A stretch of 64,000 nt of DNA from contig CAZWHW010000005.1 in assembly GCA_964633815.1 (NCBI GenBank), positions 1 to 64,000 of the forward strand. Direction: 5' to 3'. Positions 52,459 to 61,111 of the stretch are shown here, piece after piece. Origin of the DNA: CALKZN01 sp964633815. GTDB taxonomy: Bacteria; Pseudomonadota; Gammaproteobacteria; Arenicellales; Arenicellaceae. The number at the start of each line of letters is the position of its first letter. Position 1 is the first letter of the stretch. Under the pieces are notes generated by a model. That model saw only the letters and a program-made list of their open reading frames with translations, was not told the origin of the DNA and ran no database searches. Made by a program: the position numbers and the translations under genes.

Positions 52459-54324
52459 TTAGTCTTGGGCTTCGATATTATTCGTTTCGGTCTTTTTTTG
52501 ATTGATTAAGTTGATTGTATTTTTTTCAGTTTCTTGTTTGACTTTTATTTGATGCTGCTCTCTTCTTTTTAGCCATCTCAGCAAAGGAATAGTGTGGCAC
52601 TTTTCAAAAATATTGTTTTCTAGTAGTTCAATGTTTCGAGTTTGCCACTTTGTATATCGTGATTCTGATTTTGTTCCGCAGAGTAGGATTTCATCATTTA
52701 GCATCAGTTCAATATCTTCATCAGGCATGATTTCAATATGACCACTGCGACGAATCATTAAGCAGCATGAACGACCCGCATGCCCGCTTAATGGATTGCT
52801 TAATAGTTGTTTTAGCGTAATTGTATGACCTTTTTCCAATGTTTCGGTGATTGCGGGCGCTTCTTTGGAATTAATTGAAATTCGCCATGTCACTGGACGT
52901 TCTCCTGCGGTAAGCAAAGCAATACGGCTATATAGTTTTCTTGTGCGCTTGGCTGAAAGTTTAGGCAGCTCGCGCAAAAAACGGGTAACTAGTGGTCGAG
53001 TAATGCGCGTTAAAATAGCATCTGACATTAATTGACGATTCCTTAATGTCATATTGGGCTTGGCACTGCTATAAAGTAATAAGTTATTTAATTCATTCAG
53101 TCGGCCTACAGTAAACAAACGGTCATTCATGTTTTTAGCCGTTAGTAAAATCGATAGATTATTAGCATCATCTTTGGTGCCAGCGATTAAGCCAACAGCT
53201 TCATAAATGCCAGCTTTTTCTAAGGTGTCCGCTTCAGTACCTTTGCCATCTATAAAATCTTTGGGCAAGTCCGCAGCACTACCCGATTCTTCTACAATGA
53301 TGGTTTCTACTTGTTGTGCATCAAGATAATTTTTTAGTGTCCTGCCGAATCTGCCATAACCACAGATTATCCATCTGCCTGAACGCGGTACTGCATGAGT
53401 TGAAGAGTCGATATTGTTTGCGTTTTTTTGAATGTTAGTTTCAACATCGTCGTCTTGAACTTCTGGAATATCTACTTTTTCCAGATCAACCTGCTGTTGA
53501 TTGATTAGCCATCGGGCAATAGCCTCACCCGTAGGATTATCCATGGCCGCAACTAGTCGCTCAGCGAATAATTCATTTGAATTAATGATTACATCGGTAT
53601 CAAAAGATTTTAGGTTGGCGATTTCTTTCTCATCTTCGGCGCGCGTGACGGTCAGCAAATCTTGGTTTAGTGATTTTGTAGCTACCGCGACTTTTAAATT
53701 TGTATGATCATCAGGAGAAAGCGCGACGATCCCTTGGCAATATTTTCGTTTTTTGATACCTGCGCGAATTAGTACTTCAGGCACGGAAAAGTCAGCATTC
53801 AGACTGTATACCGGTGCTTTAAAATCACTTAAAGGGATTGCTTTGATGTCATTTTCATTTTTATCGAGAACAACCACAATAAAGCCTAAATCAGTTAATC
53901 CTTTGGTGAGCATTCGGCCAGTATCACCATAACCACAGATGATGAAGAAAGGCGATTTTAATCTGCGAATGGAGCGAGAAAACTGCTGCATTGTTACTGA
54001 TTGGCGAAAAGTGGCTTCTTGGATTAGTGTTAACATGCTACCAATGGCATATAACCAAGCTACCACTGAAGTATAGATGCACACTAGAACCCAGTAACGT
54101 TGTTCGTCAGTGAATGGATATGGAATTTCACCAAACCCAATCGTAGAGCCCATAAAGCTGACAAAATAGAACGCCTGAAAAATACTCATTTTCCATGGAT
54201 TGCCATCAGGGTCAATTCCAGGGATTAGAGTTAAAACAAAGGTTGAGATTGCGTAGACCACGATCAAAGCGATCAATGGTCGGCGCATCCGCCTTAGAAC
54301 TAAAAATATAACGTTGTTGGACAT
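52459..54324 (-). CDS. Two-RCK potassium channel-like protein
   Basis: A 621-residue protein: two membrane helices flanking a pore loop with selectivity filter TIGFG (61-65), then two RCK/TrkA-N NAD-binding domains (GYGDTG at 131-136, GYGRFG near 326) and a TrkA-C-like end (about 500-570). The layout is that of RCK-gated K+ channels such as Kch/MthK-type, with a second RCK in the same chain. The N terminus carries no extra sensor. A small membrane protein gene lies 59 bp upstream on the same strand. Confidence 0.85.
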   Translation of the reverse strand: MSNNVIFLVLRRMRRPLIALIVVYAISTFVLTLIPGIDPDGNPWKMSIFQAFYFVSFMGSTIGFGEIPYPFTDEQRYWVLVCIYTSVVAWLYAIGSMLTLIQEATFRQSVTMQQFSRSIRRLKSPFFIICGYGDTGRMLTKGLTDLGFIVVVLDKNENDIKAIPLSDFKAPVYSLNADFSVPEVLIRAGIKKRKYCQGIVALSPDDHTNLKVAVATKSLNQDLLTVTRAEDEKEIANLKSFDTDVIINSNELFAERLVAAMDNPTGEAIARWLINQQQVDLEKVDIPEVQDDDVETNIQKNANNIDSSTHAVPRSGRWIICGYGRFGRTLKNYLDAQQVETIIVEESGSAADLPKDFIDGKGTEADTLEKAGIYEAVGLIAGTKDDANNLSILLTAKNMNDRLFTVGRLNELNNLLLYSSAKPNMTLRNRQLMSDAILTRITRPLVTRFLRELPKLSAKRTRKLYSRIALLTAGERPVTWRISINSKEAPAITETLEKGHTITLKQLLSNPLSGHAGRSCCLMIRRSGHIEIMPDEDIELMLNDEILLCGTKSESRYTKWQTRNIELLENNIFEKCHTIPLLRWLKRREQHQIKVKQETEKNTINLINQKKTETNNIEAQD

Positions 54325-54383
54325 GGTAACTACTTATTGAATGAGTAATTGATCCATATTCAGATAGTAAGGTGAGTGCTCAC

Positions 54384-54764
54384 TTAGCGTTTAGTTAGTG
54401 ATGTTTCAGTGATGAGTAAGATGACAGAAATAACGTTGGCTGCTAATGCACCACCACTAAAAGAAACAATGCTTGCCATGGTTGCGTTGTCAATTGAAAA
54501 ACCATCTTTAGTTGCAAGCATCCAAATAATCGCAGCAATGATTAATTGAATGACAGATACTAGGCTAGAAGCTAATACCACCGCACCAAGTTGAGATCTA
54601 TCGCCTAGCTTTAAAATAGTAGCAATAATGCCTACAACAATTGCAGCATAAAGTTCATAAATATCATGATGGGCGACATTGTCAAAGTCACCAATAAAAA
54701 AACCGAAGTTTAGAGTGAATGCAAGGATTACAAAAAATGCAAATATAACTTTTTCAGTATTCAT
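54384..54764 (-). CDS. DUF6394-like small membrane protein
   Basis: A 126-residue protein with four hydrophobic segments and the pattern VVGIIATILKLGDRSQLGAV in the middle. It resembles small proteins I recall as DUF6394, often beside K+ channel genes. It lies 59 bp upstream of the channel gene on the same strand, so the two are likely cotranscribed. Function unknown. Confidence 0.65.
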   Translation of the reverse strand: MNTEKVIFAFFVILAFTLNFGFFIGDFDNVAHHDIYELYAAIVVGIIATILKLGDRSQLGAVVLASSLVSVIQLIIAAIIWMLATKDGFSIDNATMASIVSFSGGALAANVISVILLITETSLTKR

Positions 54765-55197
54765 AAATTTTGGACCAGAATTTAGCGGTTTCTGCTCAAT
54801 TGTTTTATTAAGTGGTCATGATAAACATAAAAATTCTCACGTCCACCCTTATTGTGATAGTTTTATTTATGTTGTTTTTCCGAAGTTTTTTAATTAGAAA
54901 AGCTGGGTCTATGTTAACTCATTGTAATTATTGATCTTTTTATAATTTCAGGGTTTATTTTTTTTATCTATTATCGGTTTTTCCCATAAAGCTGTTTTTT
55001 TTGTACCCTTTTTTTTCATTATTATTCGAAAAAAACAATGGAATAAACATTGAGACTGGGCTTGTAGACGTTTTGCAAACTTGTATAATTTGAGCCCAAT
55101 TGTTGAAACAACCAAAGACTTTTTTTTGTTTGACTTTTATTCTCGCGATCAGTGAGAAGTTAGACTGAAAACAGCTCAATTGTAGAGGTACAGTAAG
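54765..55197. other. Gene-free stretch upstream of nqrA
   Basis: 433 bp, strongly A+T-rich. It holds the likely nqr promoter (55062-55089) and presumably the promoter of the minus-strand pair. A 38-codon plus-strand frame (54818-54934) would encode one hydrophobic helix but has a poorly placed ribosome-binding site; see the findings. Confidence 0.6.
55062..55089 (+). promoter_or_regulatory. candidate sigma-70 promoter for the nqr operon
   Basis: TTGTAG (55062-55067), 16-bp spacer, perfect TATAAT (55084-55089), about 108 bp before the nqrA start. Confidence 0.55.
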
Positions 55198-56538
55198 TTG
55201 GTATTTAACCTATCCAAGGGCCTTGATTTGCCCATTTTAGGCACGCCAGATCAACGGATTGATGAGGGTCGTGTAGTCACAAAAGTGGCTGTCTTAGGTA
55301 ATGACTATATTGGCTTGAAGCCGACAATGCTTGTTAAAGTCGGCGACACAGTAAAATTAGGTCAGCCTTTATTCGAAGATAAAAAAACTCCTGGTGTTTT
55401 TGTCACAGCGCCTGCCGCTGGTAAGGTGGTTGAGGTAAATCGCGGCGAAAAAAGAGCATTATTATCTGTTGTTATTGAAAAGTCGGGCAAAGATCAAGTC
55501 GAATTTCAATCATATGAAGCCTCTGACTTGTCGTCATTAAGTGATGATAAGTTGCGTGAAAACTTAATTCAATCAGGCATGTGGACAGCCTTTAGAACAC
55601 GCCCATTCAATAAAATCCCTGCAGTAGATGCTAAAGCTGATGCAATTTTTGTTACAGCAATTGACACGAATCCGTTGTCTGCTAATCCGCAGATTGTGAT
55701 TGCTGAAGAAAAAGAAGCATTTAAGCAAGGTTTAGATGTATTGACGAGCTTTGACGTACCTGTGCATTTATGCAAAGCCGCAGGCGTTGAAATTCCAACA
55801 TCAAAAGGAATTCAAGTGTCTGAATTTTCCGGTCCTCACCCAGCTGGTAATGCGAGCACTCACATTCATTTTGTTATGCCAGTAAACGCTAATCGAACTG
55901 TGTGGACGGTTGGCTACCAAGATGTGATTGCTATTGGTAAATTATTTGTTTTGGGCAGATTAGATACTAACCGAGTTATTGCGCTTGGTGGCCCAAAAGT
56001 GGATTCACCACGATTGCTTCGAACTCAATTAGGCGCTGATATAATTGAGTTGGTTTCTGAATCAATCCATGATGGTGAAAATAGATTGATTAGTGGTTCA
56101 GTGTTAAATGGCTCTGTTGCAGAAGATACAGTTGCTTATTTAGGTCGTTATGATCAGCAAATAACAGTTATTGATGAAGATCGTGAACGCCGCTTTATGG
56201 GTTGGATTGCACCAGGTGCTAATCGTTTCTCTAAAACCAATGCATTCTTATCCAGTATTTTTGGACGAGGTAAGTTGTTTAACTTAACTTCAAGTCAAAA
56301 TGGTAGCCCGCGCCCAATTGTTCCAATTGGTGTTTATGAGCAGGTTATGCCTTTAGATATTTTGCCAACTCCGCTGTTAAAAGCTATTGTTGTTAAAGAT
56401 ACTGATACATTGCAGCAACTAGGTGGTCTTGAACTAGTTGAAGAAGATCTTGCGTTATTTACATATGTTGATCCGGGCAAACATGATTTTGGCCCTGTTT
56501 TTCGTGAAAACCTTACTCAAATCGAGTTGGAGGGTTAA
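55198..56538 (+). CDS. nqrA: Na+-NQR subunit A
   Basis: A 446-residue peripheral subunit of Na+-translocating NADH:quinone reductase, which has a ubiquinone-binding role. Opening LSKGLDLPILGTPDQ, then PTMLVKVGDTV and FEDKKTPGVFVTAPAAGKVVEVNRG align to Vibrio NqrA. The start is TTG at 55198, with AGAGGT eight bases upstream; no ATG is near. It abuts nqrB (stop and start touch). A 109-bp untranslated leader follows the candidate promoter. Confidence 0.95.
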   Translation: MVFNLSKGLDLPILGTPDQRIDEGRVVTKVAVLGNDYIGLKPTMLVKVGDTVKLGQPLFEDKKTPGVFVTAPAAGKVVEVNRGEKRALLSVVIEKSGKDQVEFQSYEASDLSSLSDDKLRENLIQSGMWTAFRTRPFNKIPAVDAKADAIFVTAIDTNPLSANPQIVIAEEKEAFKQGLDVLTSFDVPVHLCKAAGVEIPTSKGIQVSEFSGPHPAGNASTHIHFVMPVNANRTVWTVGYQDVIAIGKLFVLGRLDTNRVIALGGPKVDSPRLLRTQLGADIIELVSESIHDGENRLISGSVLNGSVAEDTVAYLGRYDQQITVIDEDRERRFMGWIAPGANRFSKTNAFLSSIFGRGKLFNLTSSQNGSPRPIVPIGVYEQVMPLDILPTPLLKAIVVKDTDTLQQLGGLELVEEDLALFTYVDPGKHDFGPVFRENLTQIELEG

Positions 56539-57747
56539 ATGTCATTTTTAAAACGAACACTCGATAATATCCGCCCACATGTGATGCCGGGCGGAAAGCA
56601 TGAGAAGTGGTATGCTTTTTTTGAAGCAATCGATACACTTTTCTATTCACCTGAAGATGTCAATAAAGGCAGAACGCACGTACGCGATAGTATTGATCTA
56701 AAGCGTGTGATGATTTTTGTATGGATTGCGGCGATGCCATGTGTATTGTTTGGTTCTTATAACGTTGGCTTGCAAGCTAATGAAGCGCTTCAAGCATTGT
56801 CTCTTACTGAGATTCAGGGTTGGCGCGGTGAATTATTGCGCTTCTTTGGCTTGGGTGTGAATCCAGACAGTCTATTGGATAACTTCTTTCATGGCTTTTG
56901 GTATTGGTTGCCGATTTATGCAGTGACTTTCGCAGTCGGTATTTTCTGGGAAATTTTATTCTGTACGATTCGTCGTCATGAAGTCAGTGAAGGTTTCTTT
57001 GTAACGTCTATCTTATTTAGCTTGATCGTTCCGCCAACAATTCCATTATGGCAAGTTGCTGTAGGTATTAGTTTTGGTGTGATCTTGGGTAAAGAAGTCT
57101 TCGGCGGAACAGGAATGAATTTCCTTAACCCAGCGTTAACCGCTCGTGCATTCTTATATTTTGCATATCCGGCGCAAATCACTGGTGATGCTGTTTGGGT
57201 TGCTGTAGACGGTTTTACAATGCCAACAGCACTAAGTGTTGCTGCTTCTCAAGGTTTTGAAGGACTGCAAGAAGCGTTTATTTGGCAAGATACGTTATTT
57301 GGTAATATTTCAGGCTCCATCGGTGAGTCATCTTTAATAGCCATTGGTATTGGAGCAATCTTCCTTCTATACACTAAAGTTGCTTCCTGGCGAATTATGT
57401 TAGGTGTTTTAGTTGGCATGGTCGCGACAAGTTTATTGCTTAACTTGGTTGGCAGTGAAACAAACAAGATGTTTGCAGTTCCATGGTATTGGCACTTAAC
57501 TATCGGTGGTTTCGCATTTGGCATGGTGTATATGGCAACTGACCCGGTGAGTGCATCCATGACGGATATGGGTCGATTTATCTTTGGTATCGTTATTGGT
57601 CTTATGACGGTATTAATTCGAGTTGTTAACCCAGCTTTCCCTGAAGGTATTATGTTGGCAATTCTATTCGCTAATTTATTCGCACCACTCATTGATTGGG
57701 CGGTGATTCAATCTAATATGCGTCGTCGGGAGAAGCGTTATGTCTAA
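56539..57747 (+). CDS. nqrB: Na+-NQR subunit B
   Basis: A 402-residue membrane subunit with about ten helices that carries covalent FMN and riboflavin. The FMN-attachment site should be a Thr in a DG(F/Y)SGAT-like motif; here the aligned segment is DGFTMPT (224-230), keeping Asp, Gly and Thr230 but with Met-Pro in place of Gly-Ala. Other landmarks: GTGMNFLNPALTARAFLYF. It overlaps nqrC by eight bases. Confidence 0.95.
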   Translation: MSFLKRTLDNIRPHVMPGGKHEKWYAFFEAIDTLFYSPEDVNKGRTHVRDSIDLKRVMIFVWIAAMPCVLFGSYNVGLQANEALQALSLTEIQGWRGELLRFFGLGVNPDSLLDNFFHGFWYWLPIYAVTFAVGIFWEILFCTIRRHEVSEGFFVTSILFSLIVPPTIPLWQVAVGISFGVILGKEVFGGTGMNFLNPALTARAFLYFAYPAQITGDAVWVAVDGFTMPTALSVAASQGFEGLQEAFIWQDTLFGNISGSIGESSLIAIGIGAIFLLYTKVASWRIMLGVLVGMVATSLLLNLVGSETNKMFAVPWYWHLTIGGFAFGMVYMATDPVSASMTDMGRFIFGIVIGLMTVLIRVVNPAFPEGIMLAILFANLFAPLIDWAVIQSNMRRREKRYV

Positions 57748-58591
57748 CTCTAACGAAAATGATGTTGTAAATGAGCAAGAGCAACTCACAGAACCAAAGA
57801 AAAAAGGTTTAGCCGCAATGTCGAATGACAGTATAGGCAAAACATTTATTGTTGCGTTTTTATTATGTTTGGTTTGTTCAGTACTTGTTTCTGTCGCGGC
57901 GACGGTGTTGAAGCCTCGCCAGCAGTTAAATCGTTTAGTTGATTTACAAAAAAATATTTTATCGGTTGCAGGTTTAACCGATGAGTCACAAACAATTGAG
58001 CAGCGCTTTGAGGGAGTTGAAGCACGTTTGGTTGATTTAAATACAGGCGAATACACGACAGAACTTGATGTTGATAAGTACAATCAGCGCAAAGCTTCGA
58101 AAGACCCTGAATTAAGTATTGATTTAAATACTGGACAAGATATTGCGTCTATTGGCCGTCGTGCAAATGTCGGTAAAATATATTTAGTTAAAAATAACGA
58201 CATTGTTACTAAAGTGATTATTCCTATTAAGGGATATGGTCTTTGGTCAACAATGTATGGTTTTGTCGCGCTAAAAACTGATGGCAGAACTATCGAAGAT
58301 GTGACGTTCTATGAACATAATGAAACGCCGGGTTTAGGTGGTGAAATTCAAAACCGTTCATGGCAAGAAAGTTGGCAAGGTAAACTGATCTATGATGATC
58401 AAGGCAAGCCAGCGTTTACTGTCACAAAAGGTATTGCCGCCGAAGGTGCTAAATATGAAGTTGATGGTTTAGCAGGTGCGACGATCACTAGTGATGGTGT
58501 AACTAATTTAGTACGTTTTTGGGTCGGAGAAAATGGATTCGGTCCTTTCTTGAAAAAGCTTGCAAAAGATGCGGAGGCTAACAATGGCTAA
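57740..58591 (+). CDS. nqrC: Na+-NQR subunit C
   Basis: A 283-residue subunit anchored by one membrane helix (about 34-55) with a periplasmic FMN-binding domain. FMN attaches to Thr248 in DGLAGATIT (242-250); the usual Ser is Ala here. IPIKGYGLWSTMYG and NETPGLGGEI are conserved. It overlaps nqrD by eight bases (start ATG 58584). Confidence 0.95.
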   Translation: MSNSNENDVVNEQEQLTEPKKKGLAAMSNDSIGKTFIVAFLLCLVCSVLVSVAATVLKPRQQLNRLVDLQKNILSVAGLTDESQTIEQRFEGVEARLVDLNTGEYTTELDVDKYNQRKASKDPELSIDLNTGQDIASIGRRANVGKIYLVKNNDIVTKVIIPIKGYGLWSTMYGFVALKTDGRTIEDVTFYEHNETPGLGGEIQNRSWQESWQGKLIYDDQGKPAFTVTKGIAAEGAKYEVDGLAGATITSDGVTNLVRFWVGENGFGPFLKKLAKDAEANNG

Positions 58592-59249
58592 TCCTTCTAC
58601 TAAAAGTGTTTTATTTGATCCAATTTTTGCTAATAATCCTATTGGCTTACAAATTTTAGGTATTTGTTCTGCTTTGGCGGTCACGTCAAAGCTGTCAGTA
58701 TCACTTGTTATGTGTTTGGCAGTTATCAGTGTTGTTGCTTGCTCAAACTTCTCGATAAGTTTAATTCGAAATCACATACCATCAAGTATCCGAATCATTG
58801 TGCAAATGGTGATTATCGCCTCATTGGTTATCGTGGTTGACCAGTTCTTGAAAGCATATGCATTTGAAATCAGCAAAACATTGTCTGTTTTCGTTGGACT
58901 GATTATTACAAATTGTATTGTGATGGGTCGTGCTGAAGCCTTTGCGATGAAAAATGGTCCAGGCTTATCGTTCCTTGATGGTATTGGTAATGGCCTTGGT
59001 TATAGTTTTATTTTGATTGTTGTAGGTACAGTTAGAGAATTGCTAGGATCAGGAACATTGCTTGGTTATACAATCTTGAAGCCTGTAACTGAAGGTGGTT
59101 GGTATCAAACTAATGGCTTGATGTTGCTACCACCGAGTGCGTTTTTTGTTATTGGCTTAACGATTTGGGCAATTCGCTCTTGGAAGAAAGATCAAGTTGA
59201 AGAACCTGATTATGAACTGCAAAATGCACATAATGCGGAGGCTCACTAA
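58584..59249 (+). CDS. nqrD: Na+-NQR subunit D
   Basis: A 221-residue, six-helix membrane subunit (NqrD/RnfE family) that together with NqrE holds an iron centre between them. Start is ATG 58584 with GGAG at 58573-58576; the frame is open earlier but that is inside nqrC. ITNCIVMGRAEAFA is the conserved cysteine-containing half-helix. The last base of the stop codon is the first base of nqrE. Confidence 0.95.
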   Translation: MANPSTKSVLFDPIFANNPIGLQILGICSALAVTSKLSVSLVMCLAVISVVACSNFSISLIRNHIPSSIRIIVQMVIIASLVIVVDQFLKAYAFEISKTLSVFVGLIITNCIVMGRAEAFAMKNGPGLSFLDGIGNGLGYSFILIVVGTVRELLGSGTLLGYTILKPVTEGGWYQTNGLMLLPPSAFFVIGLTIWAIRSWKKDQVEEPDYELQNAHNAEAH

Positions 59250-59854
59250 TGGAACTCGTTAGTTTAGCAGTAAAGTCGGTTTTTATTGAGAATCTGGCTT
59301 TATCCTTTTTCTTGGGAATGTGTACATTCCTAGCCGTTTCGAAAAAAATCTCGACTGCTATTGGTTTAGGTGTGGCTGTGATTTTTGTACAAGGTATTAC
59401 AATTCCAGCAAATAACCTTATTTATCAATATCTATTGAAAGACGGTGCGCTTGCTTGGGCAGGCTTGCCAGAAGTTGATTTAAGCTTTTTAGGCTTGCTT
59501 AGTTATATCGGTGTGATAGCGGCAATGGTACAGATTTTGGAGATGGTTTTAGATCGTTTCGCACCTGTTCTTCACAGTGCATTAGGAATTTTCTTGCCAT
59601 TGATTACTGTAAATTGTGCGATTTTGGGTGGCACATTATTCATGGTGGAACGAGACTATAACTTCAGCGAAAGTGTTGTTTATGGTGCAAGTTCAGGGTT
59701 TGGTTGGGCGCTAGCGATTGCGGCACTTGCAGGTATTCGTGAAAAGCTCAAATATAGTGATGTGCCTGATGGTTTGCAGGGTTTAGGTATTACCTTTATT
59801 ACTGTTGGTTTGATGTCTCTAGGCTTTATGGCCTTCTCAGGCATCAAGTTATAA
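59249..59854 (+). CDS. nqrE: Na+-NQR subunit E
   Basis: A 201-residue six-helix membrane subunit, partner of NqrD (NqrE/RnfA family). FLGMCTFLAVSK and ITVNCAILGG carry the two conserved Cys of the intramembrane iron site. Translationally coupled to nqrD (ATG overlaps its TAA); 36 bp before nqrF. Confidence 0.95.
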   Translation: MELVSLAVKSVFIENLALSFFLGMCTFLAVSKKISTAIGLGVAVIFVQGITIPANNLIYQYLLKDGALAWAGLPEVDLSFLGLLSYIGVIAAMVQILEMVLDRFAPVLHSALGIFLPLITVNCAILGGTLFMVERDYNFSESVVYGASSGFGWALAIAALAGIREKLKYSDVPDGLQGLGITFITVGLMSLGFMAFSGIKL

Positions 59855-59890
59855 CGCAGTACAAGCACGAAGAATTAAAGAGGTTCAAAC

Positions 59891-61111
59891 ATGTTAACAG
59901 TCGGTTTAGGTGTAGTGTTCTTCACGATCATCGTGATTGCATTAGTCTCGATTATTATTTTTGCTAAAAGCCGTTTGGTTGCTAGTGGCAATGTCAATAT
60001 TGAAATTAACGGTGAAAAAACAATTGAAGTTCCCGTTGGTAGTAAATTATTAGGCGCACTTGCAGATAGCAAATTATTTGTTCCATCGGCTTGTGGCGGT
60101 GGTGGTACGTGTGCGCAATGTAAAGTGAAAGTGCATGAAGGTGGCGGTTCTATTTTGCCAACGGAAACATCACATATTACTAAGCGTGAAGCTGCTGAAG
60201 GTGACAGGCTGTCATGCCAAGTTGCAGTGAAGCAAGATATGAAAATCGAAGTGCCTGAAGAGGTCTTTGGTGTTAAAAAGTGGATGTGTAAAGTTCGCTC
60301 GAATGACAATGTTGCGACGTTTATTAAAGAGTTAGTTTTAGAATTACCTGAAGGCGAAGATGTACCTTTCCGTGCTGGTGGTTATATTCAAATTGCTTGC
60401 CCACCGCATAAACTGCAATACACAGAGTTCGCAGTACAAGACGAATATAAAGGTGATTGGGATCACTTTAACTTGTGGCAGTATGAATCAACAGTGACAG
60501 AAAAAGTTGAACGTGCATATTCAATGGCTAATTATCCTGAAGAAGAAGGGATAATTATGCTGAATGTGCGTATTGCTTCACCACCGCCAGGCACTCAAGG
60601 TATTTCCCCAGGTATTATGTCTTCATATATCTTTAATTTGAAAGAAGGTGATGAAGTCGAAATTTCGGGTCCTTTTGGTGAATTCTTTGCGAAAGAAACG
60701 GAAGCTGAAATGGTGTTTGTTGGTGGTGGTGCTGGAATGGCACCAATGCGTTCACACATTTTCGACCAGCTGCGTCGTATTAAAACGCAGCGTAAAATGA
60801 CGTTTTGGTATGGTGCTCGTAGTAAGAAAGAAATGTTCTATGTGAATGATTTCGATACGCTAGCATCGGAAAATGATAATTTTGATTGGTATGTTGCTTT
60901 ATCTGATCCTCAGCCAGAGGATAATTGGGAAGGTGATACTGGTTTTATCCATAATGTATTGCTGGAAAATTATCTAAAAGATCATGAAGCTCCAGAAGAT
61001 TGCGAGTTCTATATGTGTGGACCACCGATGATGAATGCAGCGGTTATAGATATGTTGCATAATCTAGGCGTTGAAGATGAAAATATTATGTTGGATGATT
61101 TTGGTGGATAA
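59891..61111 (+). CDS. nqrF: Na+-NQR subunit F
   Basis: A 406-residue NADH-oxidising subunit. One N-terminal helix, a 2Fe-2S ferredoxin domain with C68, C74, C77 and C109 (ACGGGGTCAQCKVKV), then a FAD/NADH ferredoxin-reductase domain (RAYSMANYPEE, GGGAGMAPMRSH, FYMCGPPMM). Its end overlaps the likely start of apbE. Confidence 0.96.
   Translation: MLTVGLGVVFFTIIVIALVSIIIFAKSRLVASGNVNIEINGEKTIEVPVGSKLLGALADSKLFVPSACGGGGTCAQCKVKVHEGGGSILPTETSHITKREAAEGDRLSCQVAVKQDMKIEVPEEVFGVKKWMCKVRSNDNVATFIKELVLELPEGEDVPFRAGGYIQIACPPHKLQYTEFAVQDEYKGDWDHFNLWQYESTVTEKVERAYSMANYPEEEGIIMLNVRIASPPPGTQGISPGIMSSYIFNLKEGDEVEISGPFGEFFAKETEAEMVFVGGGAGMAPMRSHIFDQLRRIKTQRKMTFWYGARSKKEMFYVNDFDTLASENDNFDWYVALSDPQPEDNWEGDTGFIHNVLLENYLKDHEAPEDCEFYMCGPPMMNAAVIDMLHNLGVEDENIMLDDFGG

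Noticed and set aside
59875..60309. 144-codon minus-strand open frame opposite nqrF, and a 147-codon one opposite nqrB
   Set aside because: Shadows of well-recognised nqr genes with no ribosome-binding site or family match.
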